Below are positions 44,773 to 53,295 of a stretch of DNA of 64,000 nucleotides, one piece after another. Position 1 is the first letter of the stretch. Each line of letters starts with the position of its first letter. The translations under genes and the position numbers were made by a program. This stretch comes from an uncultured Eubacteriales bacterium (lineage in GTDB: Bacteria; Bacillota; Clostridia; Lachnospirales; Lachnospiraceae). The notes beneath the pieces are model-generated. The model was not told the DNA's origin, ran no database searches, and was given only the letters and a program-made list of their open reading frames with translations. The DNA is taken from the NCBI GenBank assembly GCA_949292785.1, contig CASFBK010000008.1, positions 124,001 to 188,000 of the forward strand, read 5' to 3'.

Positions 44773-45021
44773 CTAACACAACTTAATTCTAACATCTCTT
44801 GTAAGGACATCTGCATAGCTGAAAGATAACAGCTGTGGTGGATTATTCTCATTATCATCATTCACCTGAACTGTGAAAACACAAGGATATGCGCCTTTGA
44901 TTACACCCTCTTGCACGTCAACCCGATTCCTTCCTCTGTCTAACTGAATCAGAACCTTGTTTCCCAACTGTTGTAATACGGATGCTCTTACTTTACAAAT
45001 ATCTTCCTGTTTTACTACCAT
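44773..45021 (-). CDS. veg: Veg family protein
   Basis: 82 residues from ATG 45021 with AGGTGG five bases upstream; an in-frame GTG three codons earlier falls inside that site. The Veg signature runs through VRASVLQQLGNKVLIQLDRGRNRVDVQEGVI and PCVFTVQV. Small, highly expressed protein of Firmicutes, linked in Bacillus to biofilm matrix expression and spore outgrowth; molecular role unclear. Divergent from the DNA polymerase gene. Confidence 0.94.
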   Translation of the reverse strand: MVVKQEDICKVRASVLQQLGNKVLIQLDRGRNRVDVQEGVIKGAYPCVFTVQVNDDNENNPPQLLSFSYADVLTRDVRIKLC

Positions 45022-45081
45022 TGTTTCCACCTCATTTCATTTTTTGTTTTCCTGCCCCTTATTATGTCAATTTCACTATTT

Positions 45082-45110
45082 AGTATAGCACTGTGTTAAA
45101 GTGTTGTCAA
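45082..45110 (-). promoter_or_regulatory. Sigma-A promoter of veg
   Basis: Perfect TTGACA (45105-45110), 17-bp spacer, TATACT (45082-45087) on the minus strand. Its -35 box is 7 bp from the divergent dinB -35 box. Confidence 0.82.
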
Positions 45111-45117
45111 AGGAAAT

Positions 45118-45146
45118 TTTACAACCGAACAAATGTGTGGTATAAT
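45118..45146 (+). promoter_or_regulatory. Promoter of dinB-like gene with LexA-like half site
   Basis: TTTACA (45118-45123), 17-bp spacer, TATAAT (45141-45146). The spacer contains CGAACAAATGTGTG (45126-45139). Its left half equals the Gram-positive LexA/DinR box CGAAC-N4-GTTCG; the right half matches poorly. Confidence 0.65.
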
Positions 45147-45149
45147 AGT

Positions 45150-45225
45150 TTCTGCTTAGCGAGGTATTTTCGAGCTTAGCAGAACTAATACCTAGTCACT
45201 TAGCGAGGTACCATATGGAGCGACT
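45150..45225 (+). repeat. TAGCGAGGTA-core elements, copies 2 and 3
   Basis: Copy 2: arms TTCTGCT (45150-45156) and AGCAGAA (45178-45184) around the core TAGCGAGGTA/TTTTCGAGCTT. Copy 3: arms AGTCACT (45194-45200) and AGCGACT (45219-45225), six of seven pairs, around TAGCGAGGTA and then the dinB start codon. In copy 3 the GAGG of the core is the ribosome site of dinB. Copy 1 is at 20389-20425. Confidence 0.55.
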
Positions 45226-46390
45226 TATTTTTCATATTGATGTGAATTCTGCCTATCTGTCATGGTCGGCAGTGGAAAACTTAAAAAACGGAAGTACCAT
45301 AGACCTTAGAGAAATCCCCTCCATTATCGGTGGAGACATGGCAAGCCGCCATGGCATTGTGCTGGCAAAGTCTATCCCTGCAAAGGCTTATAAAATAACT
45401 ACCGGAGAACCTGTCGCACATGCCTTACAAAAATACCCGCATCTTGTGATGGAACCGCCCAACCACAAGTTATATCATGAGTACAGTCATCGACTGATGG
45501 AACTTTTAAAGACATTTTCTCCTGCCATTGAACAGGTCAGCATTGATGAATGCTATATGGATTTTACTGCTTTTCAGGATAAATATGACAGTCCCTTGAC
45601 TGCTGCCACGCTCATCAAGGACACGGTACGGGATACCTTTGGATTTACGGTAAATATAGGGATTTCCTGCAATAAGCTGTTAGCAAAGATGGCTTCTGAT
45701 TTCCAGAAACCGGACAAGGTACACACCCTGTTTCCAGAGGAGATTCCTGCAAAAATGTGGTGCCTGCCGGTGAGAGAATTATTTATGGTAGGAAAATCAG
45801 CAGCGGCAACACTGGAAAAGCTTGAGATTCTTACGATTGGCGACTTAGCTCATACGAATGTTTCTATTTTAGAAAGCCATATGAAAAGCCATGGGCGCCT
45901 TATCTGGGAATTTGCCAATGGACTGGATGACTCTCCGGTTCAGACAGAGGAGTCCGAATTAAAAGGGGTTGGCAATTCTACCACCCTATCCAGCGATGCC
46001 AAAACTTCGGCAGATGCCAAAAAGGTCCTGCGCGCTCTGTGCGACCAGGTGGCTTCCCGTTTAAAAAAATACGGTCAGCTTGCAGGCATGGTCAGCACCG
46101 AAATCAAATATGCCACATTTACCAATGTTTCCCACCAGTGCCAGCTGCCCCATGCCACCGATGATGCCGCTTTCCTTTTCCATTATGTCTGTCTGTTGTT
46201 TGACGAGCTTTGGAATGGAGAGCCTATTCGTCTGCTGGGCGTACGGACTTCTAAACTCACCACCGAACCGGAGCCGGTTCAAATGAGTCTCTTTGACTTA
46301 CCCAAAAGCCAAAAAGAAATAAAAGCGGATAAGGCCGCGGAAGAGCTGCGGAAACGATTCGGCGACGAAATTATTAAAAAGGGATTATAA
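45215..46390 (+). CDS. dinB: Y-family DNA polymerase (Pol IV/DinB type)
   Basis: 391 residues. Palm motifs FHIDVNSAYLSW (6-17) with metal-binding Asp, and VSIDECYMDF (about 108-117) with the catalytic Asp-Glu pair; NIGISCNKLLAKMASDFQKPD; little-finger domain from about 240. The C-terminus carries a beta-clamp-binding-like QMSLFDL (about 360-366). The aromatic/steric-gate region VNSAYLS resembles the DinB subgroup common in Clostridia. Error-prone translesion polymerase. One of only two plus-strand genes; SOS control is suggested by the promoter half site. Start ATG 45215 follows GAGG by six bases. Confidence 0.94.
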   Translation: MERLIFHIDVNSAYLSWSAVENLKNGSTIDLREIPSIIGGDMASRHGIVLAKSIPAKAYKITTGEPVAHALQKYPHLVMEPPNHKLYHEYSHRLMELLKTFSPAIEQVSIDECYMDFTAFQDKYDSPLTAATLIKDTVRDTFGFTVNIGISCNKLLAKMASDFQKPDKVHTLFPEEIPAKMWCLPVRELFMVGKSAAATLEKLEILTIGDLAHTNVSILESHMKSHGRLIWEFANGLDDSPVQTEESELKGVGNSTTLSSDAKTSADAKKVLRALCDQVASRLKKYGQLAGMVSTEIKYATFTNVSHQCQLPHATDDAAFLFHYVCLLFDELWNGEPIRLLGVRTSKLTTEPEPVQMSLFDLPKSQKEIKADKAAEELRKRFGDEIIKKGL

Positions 46391-46400
46391 ATAACCCCTT
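46376..46400 (-). terminator. Terminator of the ABC exporter operon overlapping both gene ends
   Basis: AAGGG/CCCTT and TTAT/ATAA arms (46379-46400) form a hairpin followed by UUUUU on the minus strand. It overlaps the last codons of the dinB-like gene and the stop codon of the exporter gene, a very compact convergent junction. Confidence 0.55.
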
Positions 46401-48159
46401 ACACTGCAAACTGGCTATTATAAAGCTGTGCATAAAATCCACCTTTTGCCAGAAGCTCCTGGTGGTTTCCCTGCTCCATGATTTTTCCATCCTTCATGAC
46501 CAGAATAATATCCGCCTCCTGAATGGTGGACAGGCGGTGCGCCACAATAAAGCTGGTACGCCCTTTCATCATTTTTGCAAAGGCATTCTGAATCTTCATT
46601 TCCGTTCTGGTATCAATAGAAGATGTTGCCTCATCCAGTATCAGCATTGGCGGCAGACACAGCATGACCCTTGCAATACACAAAAGCTGTTTTTGCCCTG
46701 TGGAAAGACTTCCCCCCTCTTCGCCGATTACCGTATCATATCCATGAGGCAGGCGCTTAATAAAGCTGTGTGCATGCGCTGCCTTGGCGGCTTCTATCAT
46801 CTCTTCTTCTGTTGCATCCGGTTTTCCCATAATTAAATTCTCACGAATGGTTCCCGCCTTTAACCAGGTTTCCTGCAACACCATACCATAGCTGCCGCGA
46901 AGGCTTCTTCTGGTTACGTTCTGAATGTCTTTTCCTTCTACCTGAATACTTCCGCTGTCTACATCATAAAAACGCATCAGTAAATTAATGATTGTGGTTT
47001 TTCCGCACCCGGTAGGTCCTACGATTGCGACACGTTGTCCCGGCGCAACCTTTAAGTTAAAGTCCTCAATGAGTTTTTTATCACTGGTATAGGAAAAATA
47101 TACTTGTTTTAGTTCTACATTTCCGGAAACATTATTTAACTCTGCTGCATCCGATGCCTCTGGCACCTGCGGCTCCTCTTCAATCAGGTTAAAAATACGC
47201 TCTGCGCAGGCAAGGGCATTCTGCAGCTCCGTAATTACACCGGAAATTTCATTAAAGGGCTTGGTGTACTGGTTTGCATAGCTTAAGAAACAGGAAAGCT
47301 GTCCTACGGTAATTATCCCATTAATAGCACAAAATGCGCCTGCCAGACCAACCCCTGTATAGACCAGACTGTTGACAAAACGGGTGCTGGGATTCGTCAG
47401 GGAAGAGAAAAATGTCGCCTGCAGGGATGCTTTTCCCAATCTTTCATTAATCTCGTCAAAATGCTCTAATACATCTGCTTCTTTAGAAAATGCCTGAACT
47501 ACCTTTTGGTTTTCTATCATTTCATTAATCAGGGCTGTCTGCTCTCCCCGAATACTCGACTGTAAGTGAAACATGGTATAGGTGCGTTTGGCAATAAAGC
47601 TTGCTACAAACAGGGATACCGGTGTTATCAGAACTACTACAAGTGTAATCTTTACATTAATACTGAGCATGAACAGCAGGGTTCCTAAGATGGTAATGAC
47701 TCCCGTGAACAACTGGGAAAAACCCATCAAAAGACCATCTGCAAACTGGTCTACGTCTGCGATGATACGGCTTACCAGTTCTCCATGAGAATGTCCGTCA
47801 ATGAACTTTAAGGGAAGAATCTGAAGCTTTTCAAAGGCTTCCCTGCGAATATCCTGAATGACTTCATAAGTAATCTTATTGTTACATACATTCATGAGCC
47901 ATTGTGCCACTGCCGTCACGGCAATAATAACTGCAATTTTTATAAGAATCGCAAAAACTGCCGAAAACTCTACCAGCCCCTTGTCAATAATGTGGTCGAT
48001 TGCCTCTCCGGTCAAAACCGGAATATACAAGGTAGCTGCTACTGTCACCACTGCAAACAGAAGGGACAGAATGAGATACCATCTATAGTGCTTGATATAA
48101 CACAATACCTTTTTTAACGTTTCTGACTGATTTTCATTTTTCTTTTTCTCTGCCATCAT
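46399..48159 (-). CDS. Heterodimeric ABC exporter half, canonical ATPase (BmrD/YheH-like)
   Basis: 586 residues: six-helix transmembrane domain (about 30-330) and nucleotide-binding domain with Walker A GPTGCGKTT, signature LSTGQKQLL, Walker B MLILDEATSSID with the catalytic Glu intact, and H-loop VAHRLST. The ATG at 48159 is followed at once by a second ATG (48156) that fits the AAGGAGG spacing better. Partner of the gene 12 bp upstream. Such pairs export drugs, lipids or peptides; BmrCD-like multidrug export is the closest analogy. Confidence 0.93.
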   Translation of the reverse strand: MMAEKKKNENQSETLKKVLCYIKHYRWYLILSLLFAVVTVAATLYIPVLTGEAIDHIIDKGLVEFSAVFAILIKIAVIIAVTAVAQWLMNVCNNKITYEVIQDIRREAFEKLQILPLKFIDGHSHGELVSRIIADVDQFADGLLMGFSQLFTGVITILGTLLFMLSINVKITLVVVLITPVSLFVASFIAKRTYTMFHLQSSIRGEQTALINEMIENQKVVQAFSKEADVLEHFDEINERLGKASLQATFFSSLTNPSTRFVNSLVYTGVGLAGAFCAINGIITVGQLSCFLSYANQYTKPFNEISGVITELQNALACAERIFNLIEEEPQVPEASDAAELNNVSGNVELKQVYFSYTSDKKLIEDFNLKVAPGQRVAIVGPTGCGKTTIINLLMRFYDVDSGSIQVEGKDIQNVTRRSLRGSYGMVLQETWLKAGTIRENLIMGKPDATEEEMIEAAKAAHAHSFIKRLPHGYDTVIGEEGGSLSTGQKQLLCIARVMLCLPPMLILDEATSSIDTRTEMKIQNAFAKMMKGRTSFIVAHRLSTIQEADIILVMKDGKIMEQGNHQELLAKGGFYAQLYNSQFAV

Positions 48160-48171
48160 TCTGCCTCCTTC

Positions 48172-49944
48172 CTAATGCTTCTTGTACTGGGATTCGTAGA
48201 TTTCCCGATACACTTCGCAGTTTTCTAACAACTGTTCATGTGTTCCGATTCCTGTCATCTCGCCGTCATCCAGTACAATAATTTTATCTGCATGCTGAAT
48301 CGAGGAGGTACGCTGTGATACAATAAATACCGTAGGATTTCCATCCATTTCCCGAATGGCTTTTCGAAGCCTTGCGTCGGTAGCATAGTCAAGGGCAGAC
48401 GCACTGTCGTCTAAAATCAATATCTTAGGCTTACGCACCAGTGCGCGGGCAATGGTAAGACGCTGTCTCTGCCCACCGGAAAAGTTCTTGCCGCCTTGTT
48501 CCACCGGTGCATCCAGCTTTCCGTCTTTTCCTTCTACCACTTCTCTTGCCTGTGCGGTCTCTAATGCCTGGTATAATTCCTCTTCTGTGGCGTCCTCCTT
48601 GCCCCAGCAGAGATTTTCCCGAATGGTTCCCTGAAACAGAACGGCTTTTTGCATGACGATTCCCACCATCTGGCGTAATTCCTCCAAGGGATAGTCTTTG
48701 ACATTTTGTCCGTTTATCTTCACTTCTCCTGCGGTCGCGTCGTAGAAGCGGGGAATCAGGTGGACTAAAGATGTTTTTCCGCATCCGGTTCCTCCGATAA
48801 TACCAATGGTCTCCCCTTTTTTCACCTTAAAGTCTATATCCGTAAGGCTTTCTGCTCCTGCTCCCTGATAGGTCAGACCCACATGGGAGAACTCTACCAT
48901 GTATTCGGAATCTACCCTTTTTTGGTTGCCTGACTGTTCTCCATTGTTTATCCTGCTTGCAGCTTCTGACTCTTTTTTACCGGAATTTTCCACAGGCATA
49001 CTGCTCTTCATTTCCAGAATGGATTCAATACGATTTCCACAGGCAACTGCCTTGGTGATGGTGATAATCAGATTGGCAAGCTTAATCAGTTCCACCAGAA
49101 TCTGTGACATATAGTTTACCAGAGCAACCACCTCTCCCTGGGTGAGCGTTCCGGTATCTACCTGAAAGGCTCCGATATAAAGCAGTGCAATAATTCCAGC
49201 GTTAATAATAATGTAGGTAACCGGATTCATAAACGCGCTGATACGTCCTACATGATTCTGCATTCCGGTAAGAGATTGAAGGCTTTCTTCAAATCTGCTC
49301 TTTTCCTCTTCTTCCTTATGAAATGCACGAATCACACGAACTCCGGTAAGATTCTCCCTTGTAATTCCAAGTACCCGGTCTAAACGTTCCTGCACCTTCT
49401 TGTAAAGCGGAATACTTACCGCCATGATGCCAAATACCACAACAGAAAGAAGCGGTATGGTAACAACGAAAATCAATGCCGCCTTTACATCAATGGTAAA
49501 CGCCATAATCATTGCTCCAAATACGATAAATGGAGAACGCAGGAAAAGCCGCAGCACCATGTTTACCCCGGACTGTACCTGATTAATGTCACTGGTCATA
49601 CGGGTAATCAGCGTTGCGGTTCCTGCCTTATCAATCTCAGAAAAAGAAAAGGTCTGTATATGCGAAAATAAATGATGGCGCACCTGGGTTCCGAAACCGA
49701 CTGCCGCCTTTGCCGCAAAATACTGGGCAGTCACAGAGCAGGCAAGTCCAATCAGTCCAAGTGCCACCATCACCAGACACATTTTCAGAATATAGCCACT
49801 GTCCCTTCCGGCAATGCCCACATCAATAATCGCAGTCACTACCAGAGGCACAATCAGCTCAAAGGATGCTTCCAGCATCTTAAATAAAGGGGCTAATATA
49901 CTTTCTTTTTTATAGTCTTTTAAATATACCAGTAATTTCTTCAT
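48172..49944 (-). CDS. Heterodimeric ABC exporter half, degenerate ATPase (BmrC/YheI-like)
   Basis: 590 residues from ATG 49944 (GGAAGGA seven bases upstream; a nine-codon extension exists). Transmembrane domain about 15-315, an unusual Asn/Ser/Glu-rich insert (about 325-355), then the nucleotide-binding domain: Walker A GGTGCGKTS, signature FSGGQRQRL, Walker B ILILDDSASALD. The catalytic Glu after Walker B is Asp, as in the degenerate site of TM287/288 and BmrC, and the switch His is Gln (VSQRTSS). So ATP hydrolysis should rely mainly on the other consensus site. Confidence 0.93.
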   Translation of the reverse strand: MKKLLVYLKDYKKESILAPLFKMLEASFELIVPLVVTAIIDVGIAGRDSGYILKMCLVMVALGLIGLACSVTAQYFAAKAAVGFGTQVRHHLFSHIQTFSFSEIDKAGTATLITRMTSDINQVQSGVNMVLRLFLRSPFIVFGAMIMAFTIDVKAALIFVVTIPLLSVVVFGIMAVSIPLYKKVQERLDRVLGITRENLTGVRVIRAFHKEEEEKSRFEESLQSLTGMQNHVGRISAFMNPVTYIIINAGIIALLYIGAFQVDTGTLTQGEVVALVNYMSQILVELIKLANLIITITKAVACGNRIESILEMKSSMPVENSGKKESEAASRINNGEQSGNQKRVDSEYMVEFSHVGLTYQGAGAESLTDIDFKVKKGETIGIIGGTGCGKTSLVHLIPRFYDATAGEVKINGQNVKDYPLEELRQMVGIVMQKAVLFQGTIRENLCWGKEDATEEELYQALETAQAREVVEGKDGKLDAPVEQGGKNFSGGQRQRLTIARALVRKPKILILDDSASALDYATDARLRKAIREMDGNPTVFIVSQRTSSIQHADKIIVLDDGEMTGIGTHEQLLENCEVYREIYESQYKKH

Positions 49945-49996
49945 GGGATTTCCTTCCGTCCTTTTGTTCACAATATAAGTCTTTCATTTTCTACTC

Positions 49997-50026
49997 ATTA
50001 TAATCCCATTTTCTGGTGTATTTCAA
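49997..50026 (-). promoter_or_regulatory. Promoter of the heterodimeric exporter operon
   Basis: TTGAAA (50021-50026), 18-bp spacer, TATAAT (49997-50002) on the minus strand, 50 bp upstream of the first ATG. Confidence 0.62.
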
Positions 50027-50073
50027 TACATAATCATCGCTATTTTTTATAGAAAGGCATAACTCTGTCTTCT

Positions 50074-52509
50074 CTACCCCTGATAATTAGTCCGCTCCAC
50101 CAGCGTTTCCTTTCTGACGTTTCGGCTCAGCAGGAAGGATAACACGCCCTGCATTATCACAATGATACATACCATAACACCGATTTCCAGCCACGGGAAA
50201 TGATATTCGTTCAAGCCATAAATGGACTTCTTTTTCCCATAGGAAAACAGTGCATAGCCCAACGGACTCCCTATTAAAAGAGAGACCATGACTGTTCCTG
50301 CGGAAAAAATGATTCCTTCCAGCTGGAGCATACGATTTAGCTGACGATTTGTCATACCTACCGCCTGCAAGATGCCAAGCTCTCGTTTTCTGGTGACAAC
50401 TCCGGTAATAATGGTATTTGCCATATTCAGGAAGCCGATACATCCCAGAATGCCAATCAGACCGTAAATACCGCCCTGCATCATCCGGGTTCCCATTTCT
50501 GTCTGTTTCATCGCATTCTCATAAGTAACCATCTCTACATGTTCCACTCCGGTCAGAAGCTTTCGCAGTGCAGCTTCTACCTTTTGCACATCCTTTTCCT
50601 TACAGTCTACCCAGATATCCCCCGTGGTGGTTTCTGTAAGTCCAAGGCTTTTCCATGTGTCTTCTGTAATAACCCAGTCTGCCTCCACATTTTCAAAAGA
50701 CCCCTGCAGGGTTCCGGTATATGGTACGGTTCTGTCTCCGTCTGAAAGCTCTAGTTCTATGGTCTGCCCCAGCTCATACCCGTTCTCTTTCATAAAGTAG
50801 CTCCATGTATATGCTATGCCATTCTCTCTTGCAGCTGAATCATAATCCAGCGTACCAATGCAGGCTTCCTCGCCGGCATATTTTTCCCAGGTATCTCTGT
50901 CAAATACTACTACACTGGAAGCTTCGCCAAATCCCTGTTTTTCTTCCTTTGCCGCTATGATATTTCTGGTGATTACGTCGGTAACGCCGTCTATCTGTTT
51001 TATTTTTTCCTGAAGCTCTTCTCCCAGAGGATTTTCTTTTCGAATGCTTTCCAGATTGTTTTCCGGATATGCCTCATCGTTTAACGTGTAATCCAGCTTC
51101 AGAAAAAAATACCCGTACTTTACTGCTTTTCTTGTCTCATACTCATTGTCTATGTTGCCTGCAAAATTAGAAAGTGCAACAAATAGTACACAGGATAAGC
51201 CCATGGTGCATATGGTTGCCGCGGTACGCCTGCGGTTTGCTGACAAGTTCGCCATGGTCATTCCCCATACAGATATTTTTTCTTTTCCTTTTCTGGTGTT
51301 GTTTCTTCTCTTCATGTTCTCCTGATAACGAACCGCCTCCACCGGAGAGACAGAAGAGACAATTTTCATAGGCTTTTTCAGGGCAAGCCACACCGTCAGC
51401 ACAGATACCAGCACAACCAGCAGCAGAATCGGAAGAGATACCACAGACGCTCTGACAAACTGTCCTTCCACTATGTTTTTCATCTGTTCATTTTCCAAGC
51501 AATAAAAAATTATTTTGCCTGCTCCTACCCCCAGAAAAAGTCCAAAAGGCACACCGACCGTTGCCAACATCATGCCTTCCCGGAATATCATGGACTTCAT
51601 CTGCTTTCTGGTGGTTCCCAGAGCTTTTATTTTTCCATACTCCTGGATTTTTTGGACAATTCCCACCTGAAAAATATTGTAGATGACTACCGCGGATACC
51701 ACAATGACCAGAATGGCTATCATGATGCAGGCTGCTATGGTTTCCATTCCCGGCTCTCTGGTATACATCAGATAGATATAATTTTCGGATACATTTTCCG
51801 CATCAATTCCGCATTTTTCTGCCAGTTCCTTTAATACCTCTTCCCCGCTGTCTGCCGTAATGTCTACGGAATCAATCAGCCGAAAGGATACGTTAAAACG
51901 GCGCTGTTGTTCCGGAATCAGTTGTTCAAAAAACTCCTGGGAAATGTATGCAGTATATGCCGACTGCAGGTTGCTGCTCTCACTGGAAGCGAGAATCCCG
52001 CTGATGGTAAAAGCTTCTGTCTGGTATTTACTACTCATGTCTGTCCGGTAAGATACCTCCACCATATCTCCCGGCTTTGGATTATCTATACCAAGCTTCT
52101 GAAAAAACTCCTTAGGCGCTGCGATTTCATTTCCCTTTTGGGGCATGTTTCCTGTGTCCATCTGGTCAGTAACATTGGCATTCTCCTGCGCCTGCTCATC
52201 TGCCCAGTATAAGCTCATATCTGCCTCACTATTTTCTACCATTGCCACGTAGGATTGTTTTCCGATATTGGTAAACTCACTTCTCAGCTCCATTTTTTGC
52301 AGTTGTTCTGTGTTTACCCTGCTATATGTTCCGTCGTAATTGCCATAAAGCTTCCCTGCGTTTGCTTTGCCGTTTCTAATGATTCCGGTTCCTATTGTGG
52401 CAATCAGAGTAAGAAGCATGGTGGTAAGCAGAATGGAAATTATAATTAAAATACTTCTAATCCGGTTCTTTTTTGCATTACTTACTGCAAGATTTGTGAT
52501 GGTTTTCAT
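50074..52509 (-). CDS. FtsX-like ABC permease (antimicrobial-peptide/envelope type)
   Basis: 811 residues with the FtsX layout: N-terminal helix (about 16-38), extracytoplasmic MacB-like domain (about 45-245), three helices (about 255-390), a second helix (about 435-455), a second extracytoplasmic domain, and three C-terminal helices (about 685-800). Motifs YGKIKALGTTRKQMKSMIFREG and ELGILQAVGMTNRQLNRMLQLEG are duplicate FtsX signatures. Overlaps the ATPase gene by four bases (ATGA). It belongs to a response regulator-kinase-ATPase-permease operon, the arrangement used for envelope stress and peptide resistance. Confidence 0.92.
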   Translation of the reverse strand: MKTITNLAVSNAKKNRIRSILIIISILLTTMLLTLIATIGTGIIRNGKANAGKLYGNYDGTYSRVNTEQLQKMELRSEFTNIGKQSYVAMVENSEADMSLYWADEQAQENANVTDQMDTGNMPQKGNEIAAPKEFFQKLGIDNPKPGDMVEVSYRTDMSSKYQTEAFTISGILASSESSNLQSAYTAYISQEFFEQLIPEQQRRFNVSFRLIDSVDITADSGEEVLKELAEKCGIDAENVSENYIYLMYTREPGMETIAACIMIAILVIVVSAVVIYNIFQVGIVQKIQEYGKIKALGTTRKQMKSMIFREGMMLATVGVPFGLFLGVGAGKIIFYCLENEQMKNIVEGQFVRASVVSLPILLLVVLVSVLTVWLALKKPMKIVSSVSPVEAVRYQENMKRRNNTRKGKEKISVWGMTMANLSANRRRTAATICTMGLSCVLFVALSNFAGNIDNEYETRKAVKYGYFFLKLDYTLNDEAYPENNLESIRKENPLGEELQEKIKQIDGVTDVITRNIIAAKEEKQGFGEASSVVVFDRDTWEKYAGEEACIGTLDYDSAARENGIAYTWSYFMKENGYELGQTIELELSDGDRTVPYTGTLQGSFENVEADWVITEDTWKSLGLTETTTGDIWVDCKEKDVQKVEAALRKLLTGVEHVEMVTYENAMKQTEMGTRMMQGGIYGLIGILGCIGFLNMANTIITGVVTRKRELGILQAVGMTNRQLNRMLQLEGIIFSAGTVMVSLLIGSPLGYALFSYGKKKSIYGLNEYHFPWLEIGVMVCIIVIMQGVLSFLLSRNVRKETLVERTNYQG

Positions 52510-53180
52510 CCCTGCTCCACCACCTTTCCGTCTTCTATCACAAGAATCCGGTCAGCCACCTGGGCAATGTCTTCATCATGGGTTATCATCACCAACGTCT
52601 GACCATATTTCTGGACGGACATTTTTAACAGCCCGATTACCTCGTCACTGGTTTTAGAATCCAGATTGCCGGTAGGCTCGTCTGCCAGAATAATGTCCGG
52701 GCGGGACACCAGCGCTCTTGCAATGGCTACGCGCTGCTGCTGTCCACCGGATAAGGTTCCCGGCAGGTTATGTATTTTTTCGCTGATTTGAAGGGTGTCG
52801 ATAATATCCGTTACAAACTGCTTGTCCGGCTCTCTTCCGTCAAGTCCTAAAGGCAGCACGATATTTTCCCACACGTTGATGGAAGATACCAGATTGAAGG
52901 ACTGAAAAATAAAACCGATTTTTCTTCTTCGGAATACAGCCAGTTCTTCTTCCTTTAGCTGAAAAATGTCTTTTTCCTTGACCCAGACTTTCCCGCTTGT
53001 GGGAACATCCAGTCCGCCCAGCAGGTGAAGAAGGGAGCTCTTTCCGGAGCCGGATTTTCCTACGATTGCTACGAACTCTCCCTGACCGATTTCAATGTCT
53101 GCATGGGAGACTGCCCGCACCTGGTTATCGCCAGTTCCATAATATTTGCATAAGTCTTTGGTTTTTAAAATTGTATTCAT
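52506..53180 (-). CDS. ABC ATPase of MacB/LolD type
   Basis: 224 residues; Walker [11 protein letters not shown]-loop [22 protein letters not shown], signature [16 protein letters not shown], Walker [17 protein letters not shown] switch. Drives the FtsX-like permease encoded immediately downstream. Starts 115 bp after the kinase gene. Confidence 0.95.
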   Translation of the reverse strand: MNTILKTKDLCKYYGTGDNQVRAVSHADIEIGQGEFVAIVGKSGSGKSSLLHLLGGLDVPTSGKVWVKEKDIFQLKEEELAVFRRRKIGFIFQSFNLVSSINVWENIVLPLGLDGREPDKQFVTDIIDTLQISEKIHNLPGTLSGGQQQRVAIARALVSRPDIILADEPTGNLDSKTSDEVIGLLKMSVQKYGQTLVMITHDEDIAQVADRILVIEDGKVVEQG

Positions 53181-53295
53181 TTTATCCGCCTTTCGTTTCT
53201 GTTTTTCGTGTTTCTGTTATCAGTATAAGATGTGTTGCTTACAAAAGGCTTTCAATCTGTGGGGGAAATGCTTACGGTTTTGTAAGATTACCGTA

